From Vigna angularis (taxonomy: Eukaryota; Streptophyta; Magnoliopsida; Fabales; Fabaceae): DNA of 64,000 bases. How positions within the stretch are numbered: position 1 is the first letter of the stretch; each line of letters starts with the position of its first letter. The stretch spans positions 33,775,631 to 33,839,630 of the forward strand of contig NC_068971.1 of the NCBI RefSeq assembly GCF_016808095.1, in the 5' to 3' direction. The notes below the pieces were generated by a model that made no database searches, was not told the origin of the DNA, and saw only the letters and a list, made by a program, of their open reading frames with translations. Positions 42,257 to 52,611 of the stretch are shown here, one piece after another. A program made the position numbers and the translations under genes.

Positions 42257-42818
42257 ATCCGTTTTGGCCTATATTCGTTTGGTCTTCGCGGGTTCTGTTC
42301 AACAATACAACCACCAGAAAGATAGTGCACAAGCAACGACAAAACAACATAGATCCAAAGCCAAAAAATAATAATACACCATAAATTAAACTATCAAACA
42401 AGGCTAAAAAAATAATGCTGAAGAAAACTAATGAAGAAAATCAACCAGAATGGAGAGGAAAACAAACCGAACAAAATATGGATCACGTTCCTTGATGCTT
42501 CTCCACGCTCCTCCATACTAGAGATCAACAACAATGGAAGCAATGAAATCCAAAAGGAAAATGGCGAAGAGACAAATGAAGGAAAAGGAAAGAAAAGGAA
42601 GAAGAAATGAGAGAAAGTAAGAAGGAAATGGGGGAGAGATATATGTGAGAGATGGGTGGGGTGCATCTGAAGAGCAAAATTAAGGAGAAATAGAGTTTTC
42701 AAATTAATTAAAAAAATCCTAAACAATAAAAGTAAAAAAGTTTTAACTAAAAAAGAAGGATAAAATTGGAATTAAAAGAATTTGGAGAGGTGGAGGAAAC
42801 ATGGTGTGGTGGTGGAGA
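42236..42818 (-). repeat. Right arm of the ~0.55 kb inverted repeat
   Basis: Complement of 39664-40200 with small indels. The outer end (CTCCACCACCACACCATG on the minus strand, ending near 42818) is immediately followed by mitochondrial rps12 sequence. No 8-10 bp target duplication is seen between the two outer ends. Confidence 0.8.
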
Positions 42819-42926
42819 ACGCGGGCGTACTCCTTGCTTCTGGGGACATTGATCCGAAGCTCGAGTACGGTCCGTGCGCCGTTTTTCTTCTCTACCATGA
42901 CGAATCAATTGATTTAATGTAGGCAT
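42819..42926 (-). pseudogene. rps12: Mitochondrial rps12, first 36 codons only
   Basis: Starts [20 protein letters not shown] at 42926 and runs to ...QKQGVRPR, then jumps into the inverted-repeat arm at 42819. The protein is small-subunit ribosomal protein S12 of the mitochondrial ribosome, normally about 125 residues; over two thirds is missing. Ser-24 (expected Leu) and Arg-34 (expected Cys) fit unedited C-to-U sites. In the nucleus this fragment is not functional. Confidence 0.9.
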
Positions 42927-42970
42927 CGCTCTTTCCTTTGTCCTTCCTATTTTTGCCCTATCACTAGTGA

Positions 42971-43327
42971 TTACTCCCGATCCGAAGCACCCCTTTTCCA
43001 TTCATAGATAGATCCAATCGTCAAAATCAATAAAAAGGCCATCATAGACCAAGATCCAAACGGATCAATCTTGTTGGGAGGTACTGCCCAAGGAAAGGAA
43101 AAGGTTACTTCCGGATCAGGAATAATAAATAAAATGGAAACAAGATAAAATCGTATATCGAAACGACTTCTGGCATCACCGAAAGGATCGAAACCACATT
43201 CGTAGGCCGACAATTTTTCTGGATAGGTCGAACTATTGGAAGCAAAGGGAAAAGGAAGACCGAGTAAGATCAAAGAAACTAGCAGACTGATCACTAAATA
43301 GATACAAATAGGTGCAAATTCTGACAT
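42971..43327 (-). pseudogene. nad3: Mitochondrial nad3 (complex I subunit 3), full-length nuclear copy
   Basis: The ATG at 43327 opens MSEFAPICIYLVISLLVSLI and the frame runs 118 codons to TAA at 42971-42973, the usual length of plant nad3. Three hydrophobic segments and the conserved block KLSAYECGFDPFGDARSRFD are intact. Subunit 3 is a membrane part of complex I. Residues at likely editing sites keep the genomic form: P70, P72, S77, P84, P89, S92, S106, S115 and R117, where the edited protein is expected to have Phe, Leu or Trp. Because nuclear transcripts are not edited this way and no presequence precedes it, it is treated as a non-functional copy even though the frame is open. Confidence 0.92.
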
Positions 43328-43395
43328 AACCACAAACCACTTGGTTCTTTCGCTCCATGCTGGCGGAGCGGCATACCGAAAAAAAAGGAAAAAGC

Positions 43396-43490
43396 CCTTT
43401 ATCGGTATCGGATTCGAACCGATGTTGCCTATTTATTAAGGGCGAACTGATCGACTTGCATGTGTTAAGCATCTTTCTCAAAGTAGCATG
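43396..43490 (-). other. tRNA/rRNA-like mitochondrial segment upstream of nad3
   Basis: On the minus strand it contains ATGCTTAACACATGCAAGTC, identical in type to the conserved start of small-subunit rRNA. It is followed by a T-arm-like hairpin ATCGG-TTCGAAT-CCGAT. A matching tRNA 5' acceptor half is not seen, so this is more likely a mitochondrial pseudo-tRNA/rRNA mosaic than a working tRNA. Confidence 0.4.
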
Positions 43491-43515
43491 ATTGGACCTT
43501 CCTCTTTCTCTTACT

Positions 43516-46119
43516 TAGATAGAGGAGAGAGCATAACACCCTACATCACAATATCACACTTTGTATACCCGAACCAATATTTCGTGCGAATATAAAATTT
43601 AATTTTAGACATATCTAAATAGGAACGTATGAGAAAATAAATCAAAATTTTCTTAACTTAAATTAACCGATACATCTCAAGTATAGAAGAGTTTCTAAAA
43701 AAATAAACAAAAAAATTCTATTACAAAAATTAAGTGCGAAAGTTAATTTTAATCAAAGAAAAAAATTTAATCCAACTTTTTAGTAGTTTATAATTATATT
43801 TGAAGTCTACATTTAACAATAACTACTTGGTTTTGACTTAAATGACAGATATAATAAAGAGGGGAGTAAGGTGAGCTTTTTTCTTTCTTTTAACTTTAAC
43901 AATGCTTCAAGTGCGCAATTAAAAATTTATACTCCTATTTAATTACATAATTAAAAGATAAATATTTATTTTTAGGTTAAATTATATTTTTGTCCTTTGT
44001 TTTGTGTATAATTTTCAGATTTTTGAAAATTAATTTTGATCCATATTTTTTTATTTTCGATTTTTTTATAAGATTTTGAACTTTTTTTTAACCGATTCAA
44101 GACGTACTTGTTTAGATTTACCTATATATGGAAAGAATAAAGCTCAATTGATATTCAAACAAAAAGGTTGATAAACATGAAAACTAAGTTTCATCAACAA
44201 CCAACAAATTGAAAATTCCAATTTCAGATATTTTTTTTCCAGTTGTTGGTGGAGTTCAGCTTTTAGAATGAATGGTCATTTTTTTAAGATAAGTTGGATT
44301 CAAAATTTTCATGTAAATTATTTAATAGGGTAATTTCAAGTCATGCATCAATTAAAAAATTATTTAAAATAAAAATGATTAAAAAATTAATAAAATTGAA
44401 TTGAAAGAAATTTAAAATGATAAGAGATCGAATTACATTTTTAAAAGACAAAAAAATGAAACAGAATTTCATAATTATGGTAAAAGACAAAAAAAAATTA
44501 CTTCTATGCATTAAAAGTCACAACAAATTAAATTTATAAATATAACTTATATTAAAATATATTAAATACATATCTTTGAAGATACAAAATTATATTTTAC
44601 TACTGTATACTTTTAAAACTGTATTTATTCGGTTATAAATAGATTAACGTACATGATTACAAATGTTAATAAATGTTATAAATAGAATACTCTTTGAATT
44701 TTATTTCTTTTTCCTGAATAAGAGATGGTGATTGAGCATGTGCAACAGCCTGTTAGCAACTCACTTATAATAGTATCAATACAAAATTCGTTTCCCTAGT
44801 ACAAACCTAGTGATTAATTTGAAACGAAAATGTTTTTTTTGATAATTTTTTAATAATTGAAGTAGTTCGTGATCTATTTTAAATATACGGACTAAAAAAA
44901 TAGTAACACATAATTGTTAAAAAAATTGTTAAAGTCTTATTTGAAATAGTTTTTTATGTTATTGCTTTTGTATTAGCTAAAAATTTTGCCTTACTTATTG
45001 GTTCTACAAATGTGCAAACAACAATGCACTTGCCACAAATGTCACAACCACAAAGTATGAATTTTATCTCTATAGTTGCTTGAATATACTCCAAAGAAAT
45101 TCTTATGTTTGGGTTTGATTATCGTTTATGTGACTTGCTGGCTTTTATTTTTGTAATGCAATGATAGGGTAAATAATATAATCTCGTGAATTCAATTATA
45201 TGGATTCAATTCCAAGCTCCAGTAATACTATATTTTATTTCTCTATTACTATCACTATTGGTGCTTAATGTTTAATTTAAGGGGTGTTGTTAATACTGTT
45301 ATTGTGATGATGTATGGAATTGGGTCCTCTAGTATAGTTTTTTTTTCTATTGGACTTTGGAAATGAAGAATAACTAAGACTCACTTAAAAAAACTACTAT
45401 TTAGTGCGTTATTTTGTGAAGGTTAAATTAATATTATTTAAAATGATTATGATGAATTGAATGGAGACAAGTAATAATGAGGTTTTAATTATTTTTTGAA
45501 GAAGTTTAGGACCTCTACAAATTACGATTAATTTTTCACCATTTTAACTTTTCACCTATGCTCAAATTTCTCTAAAAGCTTTCCTCATAACACCCAAATC
45601 ACTTAAATGATATATATGCATAAGTTAATGGGTTCAACTACATCGAAGAAGCTAAAATAGGTGGTAGTGGTCCAATCAGCATAACATAGTTTTGTCCTTT
45701 GAGAATTTTAGTTTTTTGAATTTGTTGTGAGCTTAAGAATTCAGCCAACCACACAATATCTAGTTTTATTTTTAACCAAAATAGATGGGGTTATATTACT
45801 GAGGCTACATTTTAATTAGTTCAACTAGTTCTCTTTAATTTCTTTAAGTTATACTAAGCATCAAGTTATTGCACATCCTGTCTCCTGTGAGGCAACTATT
45901 CAGAGTATTGAAGTTGTTCTTTTTCTTTTTTCAAGTGTATTGATTGAAAAATTATGGATTTTTATAGTTTTTTTCTCTTGTTTATCCATGGCTTCTTCCA
46001 CTGTTGTCTCTTCTAACTTTCCTTTTGTCACCATTGCGTTTGACTCGTTCATATATGTTTTTTCTCCCATGAAAAAATTGGCTTTTGTTAGTTTATTTAT
46101 AGTCGTGGTGGCTCTCCAA
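43516..46119. other. AT-rich intergenic DNA
   Basis: No gene is recognised. Near 43977-44500, TTAAATTATATTTTTGTCCT on the left and a complementary-type AAAGACAAAAAAAAATTACT on the right suggest a degraded foldback element of the kind common in legumes; ends are not defined. Frames at 45900-46154 show no domain. Confidence 0.45.
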
Positions 46120-46351
46120 CAATGACCTCTTTGTCCATTGGATGTCAACAACAACGACGATTTGCAAGAAAAGATTTACATGAAGCAACGTCCTAGATTT
46201 GTTGCTCAGGGAAAGTCTTTTGGGTTGATATTTCATCTTCTATCTCGTCTTGCAAATCATTATCAATTTGGTGTCACTCGAGTACAAAAGCAGATATTTT
46301 CACTAAGACTGGATGAATTATATTAGTAACAAGCTTGGAACATATGTATGT
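46120..46351 (+). pseudogene. Copia pol relic, RT start and C-terminal end
   Basis: From 46123 the frame reads PLCPLDVNNN then DDLQEKIYMKQRPRFVAQG, corresponding to the Copia RT stretch ...QLDVxNAFLxGDLxExVYMxQPPGF with a small internal loss. After a large deletion, 46283-46305 gives KADIFTKT in another frame and then NKLGTYV near 46329-46350, the conserved C-terminal end (ADIFTK ... NKLG). The last codons run across the solo-LTR insertion: NKLGTYV is before it and the stop and purine tract are after it, at 48668-48691. Confidence 0.75.
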
Positions 46352-47470
46352 TGTAACATCCCGATTATATAATAACATAACAACCAATATTATATAATAA
46401 AGACGTTAACATCCAAATATAGAGAACAGTCGGAGTATGACGTGTAATTAAATGTGAAATTACAGTCATCCAGAAATAAAAGAAACAGAAAATTTAAACT
46501 TGAACAGTTGAAAGGATTAAACACTACAAGTGTTCAATCAGGAAATCCCTAAGAAAACTACTCTGCAACATTAGTAACCTCCAGCTCTTGCTCCAAGGGT
46601 ATCTCCGCGACAACATCTGCTCCCATCCAAGTGGATGATCATCGCCAAAGAAACATACCCAAACAGCACACAACACAAACAATGCAAGGGTGAGCTAGAT
46701 ATAAAAAGCATGTTATACATATAGCACAATTAATTCATGTTATCATACTTAAATTCGTATAAAAGAACAATTAGAGCATACTTATTAAACCATAATTCAC
46801 CCACTCACACGACATGCAAAAGTCATCCAAACATGGTAAACTGACATCACAAGACCTATTACTTTATACCCCGACTCGTCCGGACTAGAATGATAGTCGA
46901 GCTATGGCGGGTCTTGCACTCGTGGTGGCTTATGAAACTTGGGCTCCCCACCCTACCACATTCACGAGGTTAATCCGTTATTACTCACCTTGGATCATAC
47001 TGGAAGCACCCAAGACTAGGACCTCCTACTACTCCTCACCACATGGTTCAATCCTCTTTACATGAGAAGAAAGACCATTGGAGTTTTAGGATGACCCCCA
47101 AGACTGAGCTCCTACTTTCATTCTAAACACTACTAGGGCACCACCATGTATCCTCTCCTTGAGGATCATGGAATTACGTCCATGAACCATACTATCACTT
47201 TGAAACTTGACCCAAGACATGAATAACCAGATACCATCATATTATCATAGTGAATCCAACATACCTCATACATTCACCTACTTCCCACAATAATCACATC
47301 ATGTTCAGACGCATAAATTCAAATCAACATCATAAAATACATTCATCACAGAAATCATACAAGATAAATATATTACAAATAAAATAACAATAATAAAATA
47401 TTACTATAAATGGTCATCGTAGAAGAATCAAATGTTTGACAATCATTAAAATAATCTTAATACATAAAAA

Positions 47471-47917
47471 TTCTTGGGGAAACAAGAAGTTGAATCTGGC
47501 AGAGCCGGTTAGACAACTTCTAATCCTTCCAGGAAGATGCAATAAAAATTAAATAGAACAGTAAAAGTTCTGGGGAAACAAGAAGTTGAATCTGGCAGAG
47601 CCGGTTAGACAACTTCTAATCCTTCCAGGAAGATGCAATAAAAATTAAATAGAACAGTAAAAGTTCTGGGGAAACAAGAAGTTGAATCTGGCAGAGCCGG
47701 TTAGACAACTTCTCATCCTTCCAGGAATACAATGTAATTAAATAATAAGAATAATAACAAGTTTGGGGAAATAAGAAGTTGAATCTGGCAGAGCCGGTTA
47801 GACAACTTCTAATCCTTCCAAAAATAAAAACGAATGAGGAAAACAATATAAAGTGTGGGGAAACAAGAAATTGAATCTGGCAGAGCCGGTTAGACAATTT
47901 CTAATCCTTCCAAAATA
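47471..47917. repeat. Five tandem 92-97 bp units, each with a conserved hairpin
   Basis: The landmark GGGGAAACAAGAAGTTGAAT starts at 47476, 47572, 47668, 47765 and 47857. Each unit has an 8-bp stem AGAAGTTG/CAACTTCT around a 21-base centre with an inner CTGGC-AGA-GCCGG hairpin. In unit 5 both stem arms change together (AGAAATTG and CAATTTCT), keeping the pairing. Unit ends vary in sequence and length; the hairpin core hardly varies. Confidence 0.92.
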
Positions 47918-48290
47918 CAAAAATAAACAACTAATAACATACTAATTACATAACATAATCAACATCACATTTTACAACTATCACACTTGGATATCAACAC
48001 CAAAGCATACTCTCATTTAAAATTCAAGATCATACAGAAACAAAATACTCCATATTCAAGATTTAAGATCAGACAAAAGCAAAATATAGCATATTCAAGA
48101 CTCAAGATAATACAAAAGGAAATACTCAAAGTTAGCTCCCCTTACCTCTATTGCAGACTTAATTTCCTTCTCTGAAACAGTTCTCCGAAAACTTCCAGAA
48201 TTCCCCCTTTGCAACTAAAAATTTCTCCAACTCTCTTCTTTCACAAATTTTTCTATAATCTTGGTGTAAGTTTCAGCCTTCCATCCCTTG

Positions 48291-48300
48291 CTATTTATAG
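48291..48300 (-). promoter_or_regulatory. TATA box of the solo LTR
   Basis: On the minus strand it reads CTATAAATAG and is followed by GCAAGGGATGG and an A/G-rich leader. The hairpin array lies about 380-820 bases downstream, so it would be in the transcript. Confidence 0.6.
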
Positions 48301-48672
48301 CCAAAAACAATTTACTATTCATTTTTTTACTATTTATTTTTACTATTCATTTACTATTACAAAAATATTATTTTAAATCAAATTCTATCTGATCCACCTT
48401 GCACCAACGTGGCTTACTTATCACTTTGGCACTATTCATTTTTTTTTACTATTCACTATTTACTATTCACTTTACTATTTACTATTCACTTTTTACTATT
48501 CAATTTTCTAAAAAAAAATCCTAAATAAGTTATCAAAAATTTGAACCTCTCATTCTAGAATTACTAAAATTTTATATCCAAAATTTACATTTTTCTATCC
48601 ATTAAAATTATTATTACTAATAAAATGCTAAAATTTACTATTATAAATATTTTTCATGAGTCTTACATATGT

Positions 48673-48868
48673 ACTATAGCTTGAGGGGGGGTGTTAGATA
48701 TATTATCTTTATTTTATATTTATCTTTTATCTTTAGTTAGTTTGTTATTATTTCTTATTTGTATTTTGGGCTTAGTCCATATTTTTTCTATTATAAATAG
48801 AGGACTCTATCTGTATAATCAACACAAGGGAAATTAATCTCATACATAGTTTTTCACTATATTCAACA
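48673..48868 (+). mobile_element. Copia stop, polypurine tract and 177-bp LTR
   Basis: After the solo LTR the Copia relic resumes: C-terminal codons ending in TGA, the tract GAGGGGGGG (48683-48691), then an LTR from TGTTAGATATATTATC (48692) to TATTCAACA (48868). The LTR includes TATAAATAG near 48792. With the sequence at 46329-46351 the pre-insertion order (NKLGTYV, stop, purine tract, LTR) is that of an ordinary Copia 3' end. Confidence 0.8.
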
Positions 48869-48884
48869 TGGTATCAAAGTCAGG
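48869..48884 (+). promoter_or_regulatory. Primer-binding site (tRNA-iMet type)
   Basis: TGGTATCAAAGTCAGG follows the LTR end immediately, close to the plant retrotransposon PBS TGGTATCAGAGC, complementary to initiator tRNA-Met. A PBS should follow a 5' LTR, yet this LTR is preceded by a polypurine tract. Confidence 0.8.
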
Positions 48885-49131
48885 TTAGAGTCTCTCTTGG
48901 CGATATTTATTGTTTGTTGGGCATGTTGTTTCACCCGCTATCAGGCCGTTATCGGACCACTCATTAATGTCTAGTCTTACGCTCGAGATGTATATACCTC
49001 GGCATGAGGGGTGTTGAAAGTTCCACATAGATTAGAGATAAGACCAATTTATAATATATAAGTGGGTGCAAACCTCACCTCATAAGCCGGTTTGTGGGGT
49101 TGAGTTAGGCTTAAACTCCACTTCTTAACAG
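48885..49131 (+). mobile_element. TRIM-like internal region and LTR
   Basis: About 125 bases of non-coding internal DNA (with TTGTTTGTTGGGCATGTTG and TCAGGCCGTTATCGGACC) lead to GGCATGAGGGG, a purine tract. After it, 49012-49131 runs from TGTTGAAAGTTCCACATAG to CTTCTTAACA. That 120-bp segment, with ATATAAGTGGGTGCAAACCT and GGGGTTGAGTTAGGC, is the widespread TRIM-type LTR that begins TGTTGAAAGTCCCACATC. Identification rests on memory of that repeat. Confidence 0.65.
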
Positions 49132-50230
49132 GCTTAATACTTATTTTGGTCTTTATTTTCGTCACTTTTGTTCAAAGTGGTTCTCGACTTTTTTCGACGT
49201 TCAAAGTGATCATTTTTTTTAAATTTTGTTCAGTTTAGTCCTTTTTTCTAACGTCATCTAAATAGTTAGCAACATAATGTCTACATAAGCCAATATTGAA
49301 TGAGCTAAAGTTTTTTGTCACGTTTATTTAGAGAAATGTGTTAAATGTAATTTTTAGTTTGAGTGAGTGAGTGTGTGTGTGTGTTTTATTTGATAATATG
49401 TTAATTTTATTAAAAGGTTAAAAAGTTAATGGTAAACCATTTAATGCACCAATTTTTTTCCAAAAGAGATAAAATTAGTTATAAACAGATATATTGTTGT
49501 CACAAATTTAATAATATAGAAGAAATTATTTCAGTGTAATGACTAGGAACACTGTAATAATCTAAGGTAATTTAAGTCCTCATATGTTTCATTATTTTTA
49601 TTACATTAATATTCAAAAATCAATTATTAGGAACTAATTTTTTTTTTAAAACTTCCATTTAATTTTTATCATTGATATTCTGATTGATCTCTTCTTTTAA
49701 TAACTAACGTTCTGAACTTCTTTCTTTAAAAGTTTGGCTTTTGACTCTTTCAATAATAAGAGGCACTGTTTTCATAACTAAAACAATGCACTGATAACAA
49801 ATATTAAATAAACATAAAAAATGTCGATGAAATAATTTTCTGCTTTACATTTTGCAAGTTGTGTTAAGGTCATAATTTTTTTTTTCACCATATAAATCTG
49901 TTCGATAATTTCTGTTAATCAGAAATAATAATCTATGACCAAGTAATTAATCAATTAAAAGAACCTTAAAAATATTTTAATTTAGTATAGCTTCTACTCC
50001 AAAAGCAATTATTTATTGAAGTCGTATATCTACCGGTTCACACGTAACTGTTGTTCAATATGTTACTGATTTTCAGAATCTGATGACATAGTTCATCGAA
50101 AGTTGCAGAAAAGAGAATCGCCCCCACACGAACTGAAACCGTGCCACGTATCCAACTACCAGTGCTATTTTATTCAATTTTAGATTTTATAATAATAATA
50201 ATTATTGATAATAATAGATAATAGATGTAG
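49132..50230. other. Intergenic DNA upstream of EULS3 copy 1
   Basis: The first ~150 bases (GGCTTAATACTTATTTTGGTC...) resemble a common legume dispersed repeat end. A short (TG)n run lies near 49362-49384. No gene is recognised. Confidence 0.5.
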
Positions 50231-50231
50231 T

Positions 50232-50246
50232 GTGGGCCCGGCCCAC
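50232..50246 (+). promoter_or_regulatory. Site II / TCP-type GGCCCA palindrome
   Basis: GTGGGCCCGGCCCAC, two facing TGGGCC/GGCCCA motifs (site II, TCP-bound in plants), lies about 95 bp upstream of the copy-1 ATG. The duplicated second gene lacks it. Confidence 0.55.
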
Positions 50247-50340
50247 ACATTTCATTTCCAACATCAATCGTATCGACCAAACTAAACTTAGCCACTAAGC
50301 ATTCTTCGCTCTGTTCCAATTCCGAAACTCAAAACCCACC

Positions 50341-52611
50341 ATGTCGTTTCCCTTCAGCCACACCCACCACCGCAGAGACGACGACGACGACGAACGACGC
50401 AATGCTTACCCTCCGCCGGGAAGCACCTTCCCTAACCCTCACCAACAGCCGCCCCCACCCTTCTATGGCGCTCCTCAACCACCGCCCCCTCAGCCCGAGA
50501 CCAACGTGTTCCACACCTCTCACGTGCCGCCACCAGGACACGTGTCTCAGGATTTCAACTACTCAGCTCCCACTTCTCATCACCACCATGAATCCGATCA
50601 CGGGTTCTCCCACGGGTACTCCCCTGCTCCCGCTCCAGCTTATTACCCCCCTCCTGGAACCACCTCCACCGTCCACCACGTGGCTCACGAGTCCCACCAC
50701 CACACTCCTCATTTCTCTTCTCACAACTCTCCCAGCAGCACCACCACCGTGACCCACGTCGGCCACCAGGCTAACACCGGTCTCAGGACCAAACCCACCG
50801 TGAGGGTTGTCACCAAAGCTGCGCCCGATTTCTCTCTCACAATTCGTCATGGCCAAGTCATTCTCGCACCCTCCGATCCCTCCAATGAGTATCAGGTAGC
50901 TTCACGTGTCTCCCTCGCAACCCCAGTTCACGAAAAATGTGATCTTTTCCTGTAATGGATTAATTATTTTTTATCTGAATATTTGGGAAATGCAGCACTG
51001 GTATAAGGATGAGAAGTACAGCACCAGGGTAAAGGATGCAGAGGGGTGCCCTGCTTTCTCTTTGGTCAACAAGGCCACTGGCGAGGCCTTGAAGCATTCC
51101 ATTGGTAGCTCTCATCCAGTAAGATCTTTCTCTCAAGGTTTACTCTTTCATTGCAGAGTGTCTCTTTTTCTTTGATGTCATTGTGCATGATAATTGGTAT
51201 GCTGGTTTTACAATTGGGTATAGCATGGGAATTGTGAGTTTGTTGAATGATCCCTATGTTCAGTGCATTCGCGCAATAGGGGATCAGCACCAGTGGATGA
51301 AGATTGGACGGATTAAATTTCAGATGCACAATTTTAGTTTTATTTACAGGTTATGATGTGATCCGTTTGATTTTCATCCAACGGGTTACAATTATTAGCG
51401 ACTCTGTGTGTTAAATTCCTGATTGCAGGAAATGTGTGATCCATTGAATGTTGATGTATGTTACTGCAAGTGGACACCAGTCTGTGATATTGGTTTTCTG
51501 TTACTACTGAATATGTATATACTGTAGTAACACTTGACTGCTTTAGTAGTCTTTCTGTTTCCAATAAATGGCTAATGTACATACCAAAAATGGATGGATG
51601 GATGAATCCGAGTGAGTGGTAAAGAGAAAAAAAAAATGGAGTGGGTAAATGATATAATGGAAGGTGAAGAGAGAGACAGGAGAAAAATGAGGTGGAAATG
51701 AGATGGAACTGAGTGTGAATATGTGATCATAATAACGTTAAAATCAGAATGGTGAAGCTAGGACCTTTTGTCAATGGCTTTAATGATGAATGTGTTGGAG
51801 CTTTATGCTTTTAAGATAAAAGATGCTTTGGTGTGTTGTTCTGATGTGCAAATTTCGAAACTATTTGCATTGGGGTAATTGCAATGCAACTTCTTGGGTT
51901 AACCTTTTGTTGGTTTGTCTATTTTCTTTCCACTGACATGATGCACGTGAACAAAAAATGGGTTAAACTTCAAAGTTAATAGAAAGAAATAAAAAGTGTA
52001 ATCAAGAGCAACAGTAAAACAATCCTGTGTGCATATTTTAGTAGTGCACTTTCTTTGACTTGTCATCTGCAAGTAATGTTGTCGTCAGTGCTTTGTAAAG
52101 CACGAGGTTTGAACCTTGAAGTGAGACAAGATGGTTCTGGCCCCCTAAACCCTTTTATTACAGAAATAATGTTAACTATATCGTTTTCTATTTTATACTT
52201 TTAATATTGTAGGTTCGGCTGATAGCTTACAATCCAGACTACCTTGACGAGTCTATTTTGTGGACTGAGAGCCGGGACCTTGGTGATGGGCACAGAGCTA
52301 TAAGGATGGTGAATAACATTCATCTTAATGTGGATGCTTTCCACGGTGATAAGAAGTCTGGAGGTGTGCATGATGGCACTACAATAGTCCTCTGGGACTG
52401 GAACAAAGGTGATAACCAGCAGTGGAAGATCTTACCTTACTGTAAGTTCTCAATCATGTTTCTTCCGTTTTTGTCATATTTGTCATATTTTCTGTTGCTG
52501 AATGTGCCTGAAAAATTCACAAAATTGTTTCTCCCTGTTTTTTCTGTTCCTAAAGAATGAATTACTGTTTCTGATTTTTGTTTAATCTTTACGATTATGC
52601 TTAATGCAGAA
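50341..52611 (+). CDS. EULS3-type lectin (Euonymus lectin domain), copy 1, 302 aa
   Basis: Nucleocytoplasmic sugar-binding protein of the Euonymus europaeus lectin family, a ricin-B-like beta-trefoil fold without any toxic chain; family members respond to ABA, salt and drought. Exons: 50341-50895, 50996-51118, 52213-52441 and 52610-52611. All introns are GT-AG. The stop TAA is split by the last intron (T at 52441, AA at 52610-52611), so the last exon is otherwise untranslated. Residues 1-150 are rich in Pro, His, Ser and Thr (MSFPFSHTHHRRDDDDDE start). The EUL domain runs from about residue 152: VRVVTKAAPDF, HWYKDEKYSTRVKDAEG, FSLVNKATGEALKHS, ESILWTESRDLGDG, IRMVNNIHLNVDAFHGD, GTTIVLWDWNKGDNQQWKI. 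DNQQW is the QxW signature. AATAAA at 52788-52793 may be the poly(A) signal. Confidence 0.93.

Larger units (their letters stand above)
42819..43515 (-). other. Nuclear insertion of mitochondrial DNA (NUMT): nad3-rps12 region
   Basis: On the minus strand the order is an rRNA/tRNA-like segment, nad3, a 44-base gap, then the start of rps12: the co-transcribed nad3-rps12 unit of plant mitochondria. Surrounding DNA is nuclear repeats, so this is a transferred copy. The left border (42819) falls inside rps12 codon 36; the right border is about 43500-43520. Codons that plant mitochondria edit C-to-U are still unedited, so DNA, not cDNA, was transferred. Confidence 0.92.
46347..48672 (-). mobile_element. 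Solo LTR (2316 bp) with perfect 5-bp TSD
   Basis: The LTR is 46352-48667 in minus orientation. On the minus strand it starts TGTAAGACTCATGAAAAAT and ends CGGGATGTTACA. TATGT flanks it on both sides (46347-46351 and 48668-48672), proving a clean insertion followed by loss of the internal region by LTR recombination. Its end matches the end of the LTR at 1752-3632 (GATGTTACA) and its start is like that at 61129 (TGTRAGASTC), so all three are related families. It carries an array of hairpin repeats and a TATA box but no protein. Confidence 0.88.

Noticed and set aside
47471..47917. Regular repeats with variable parts between, superficially like a CRISPR array
   Set aside because: Eukaryotic solo LTR context, the 'spacers' are related to each other, and the unit is an ordinary tandem repeat of the LTR.
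50402..50752. Open +1 frame (116 codons) overlapping the lectin exon 1, also open in copy 2
   Set aside because: The N-terminal exon is C-rich and low in stops in all frames; the shared frame follows from recent duplication. The real frame has the EUL domain and matching splice sites.
50563..50856. Gly/Val-rich minus-strand frame in lectin exon 1 (and 56662-56943)
   Set aside because: Antisense shadow of the Pro/His/Thr-rich exon; no domain, no start context.
50341..52611. Possible ricin-like toxin because of the beta-trefoil lectin fold
   Set aside because: Only the Euonymus-type sugar-binding domain is present; there is no rRNA N-glycosidase chain.
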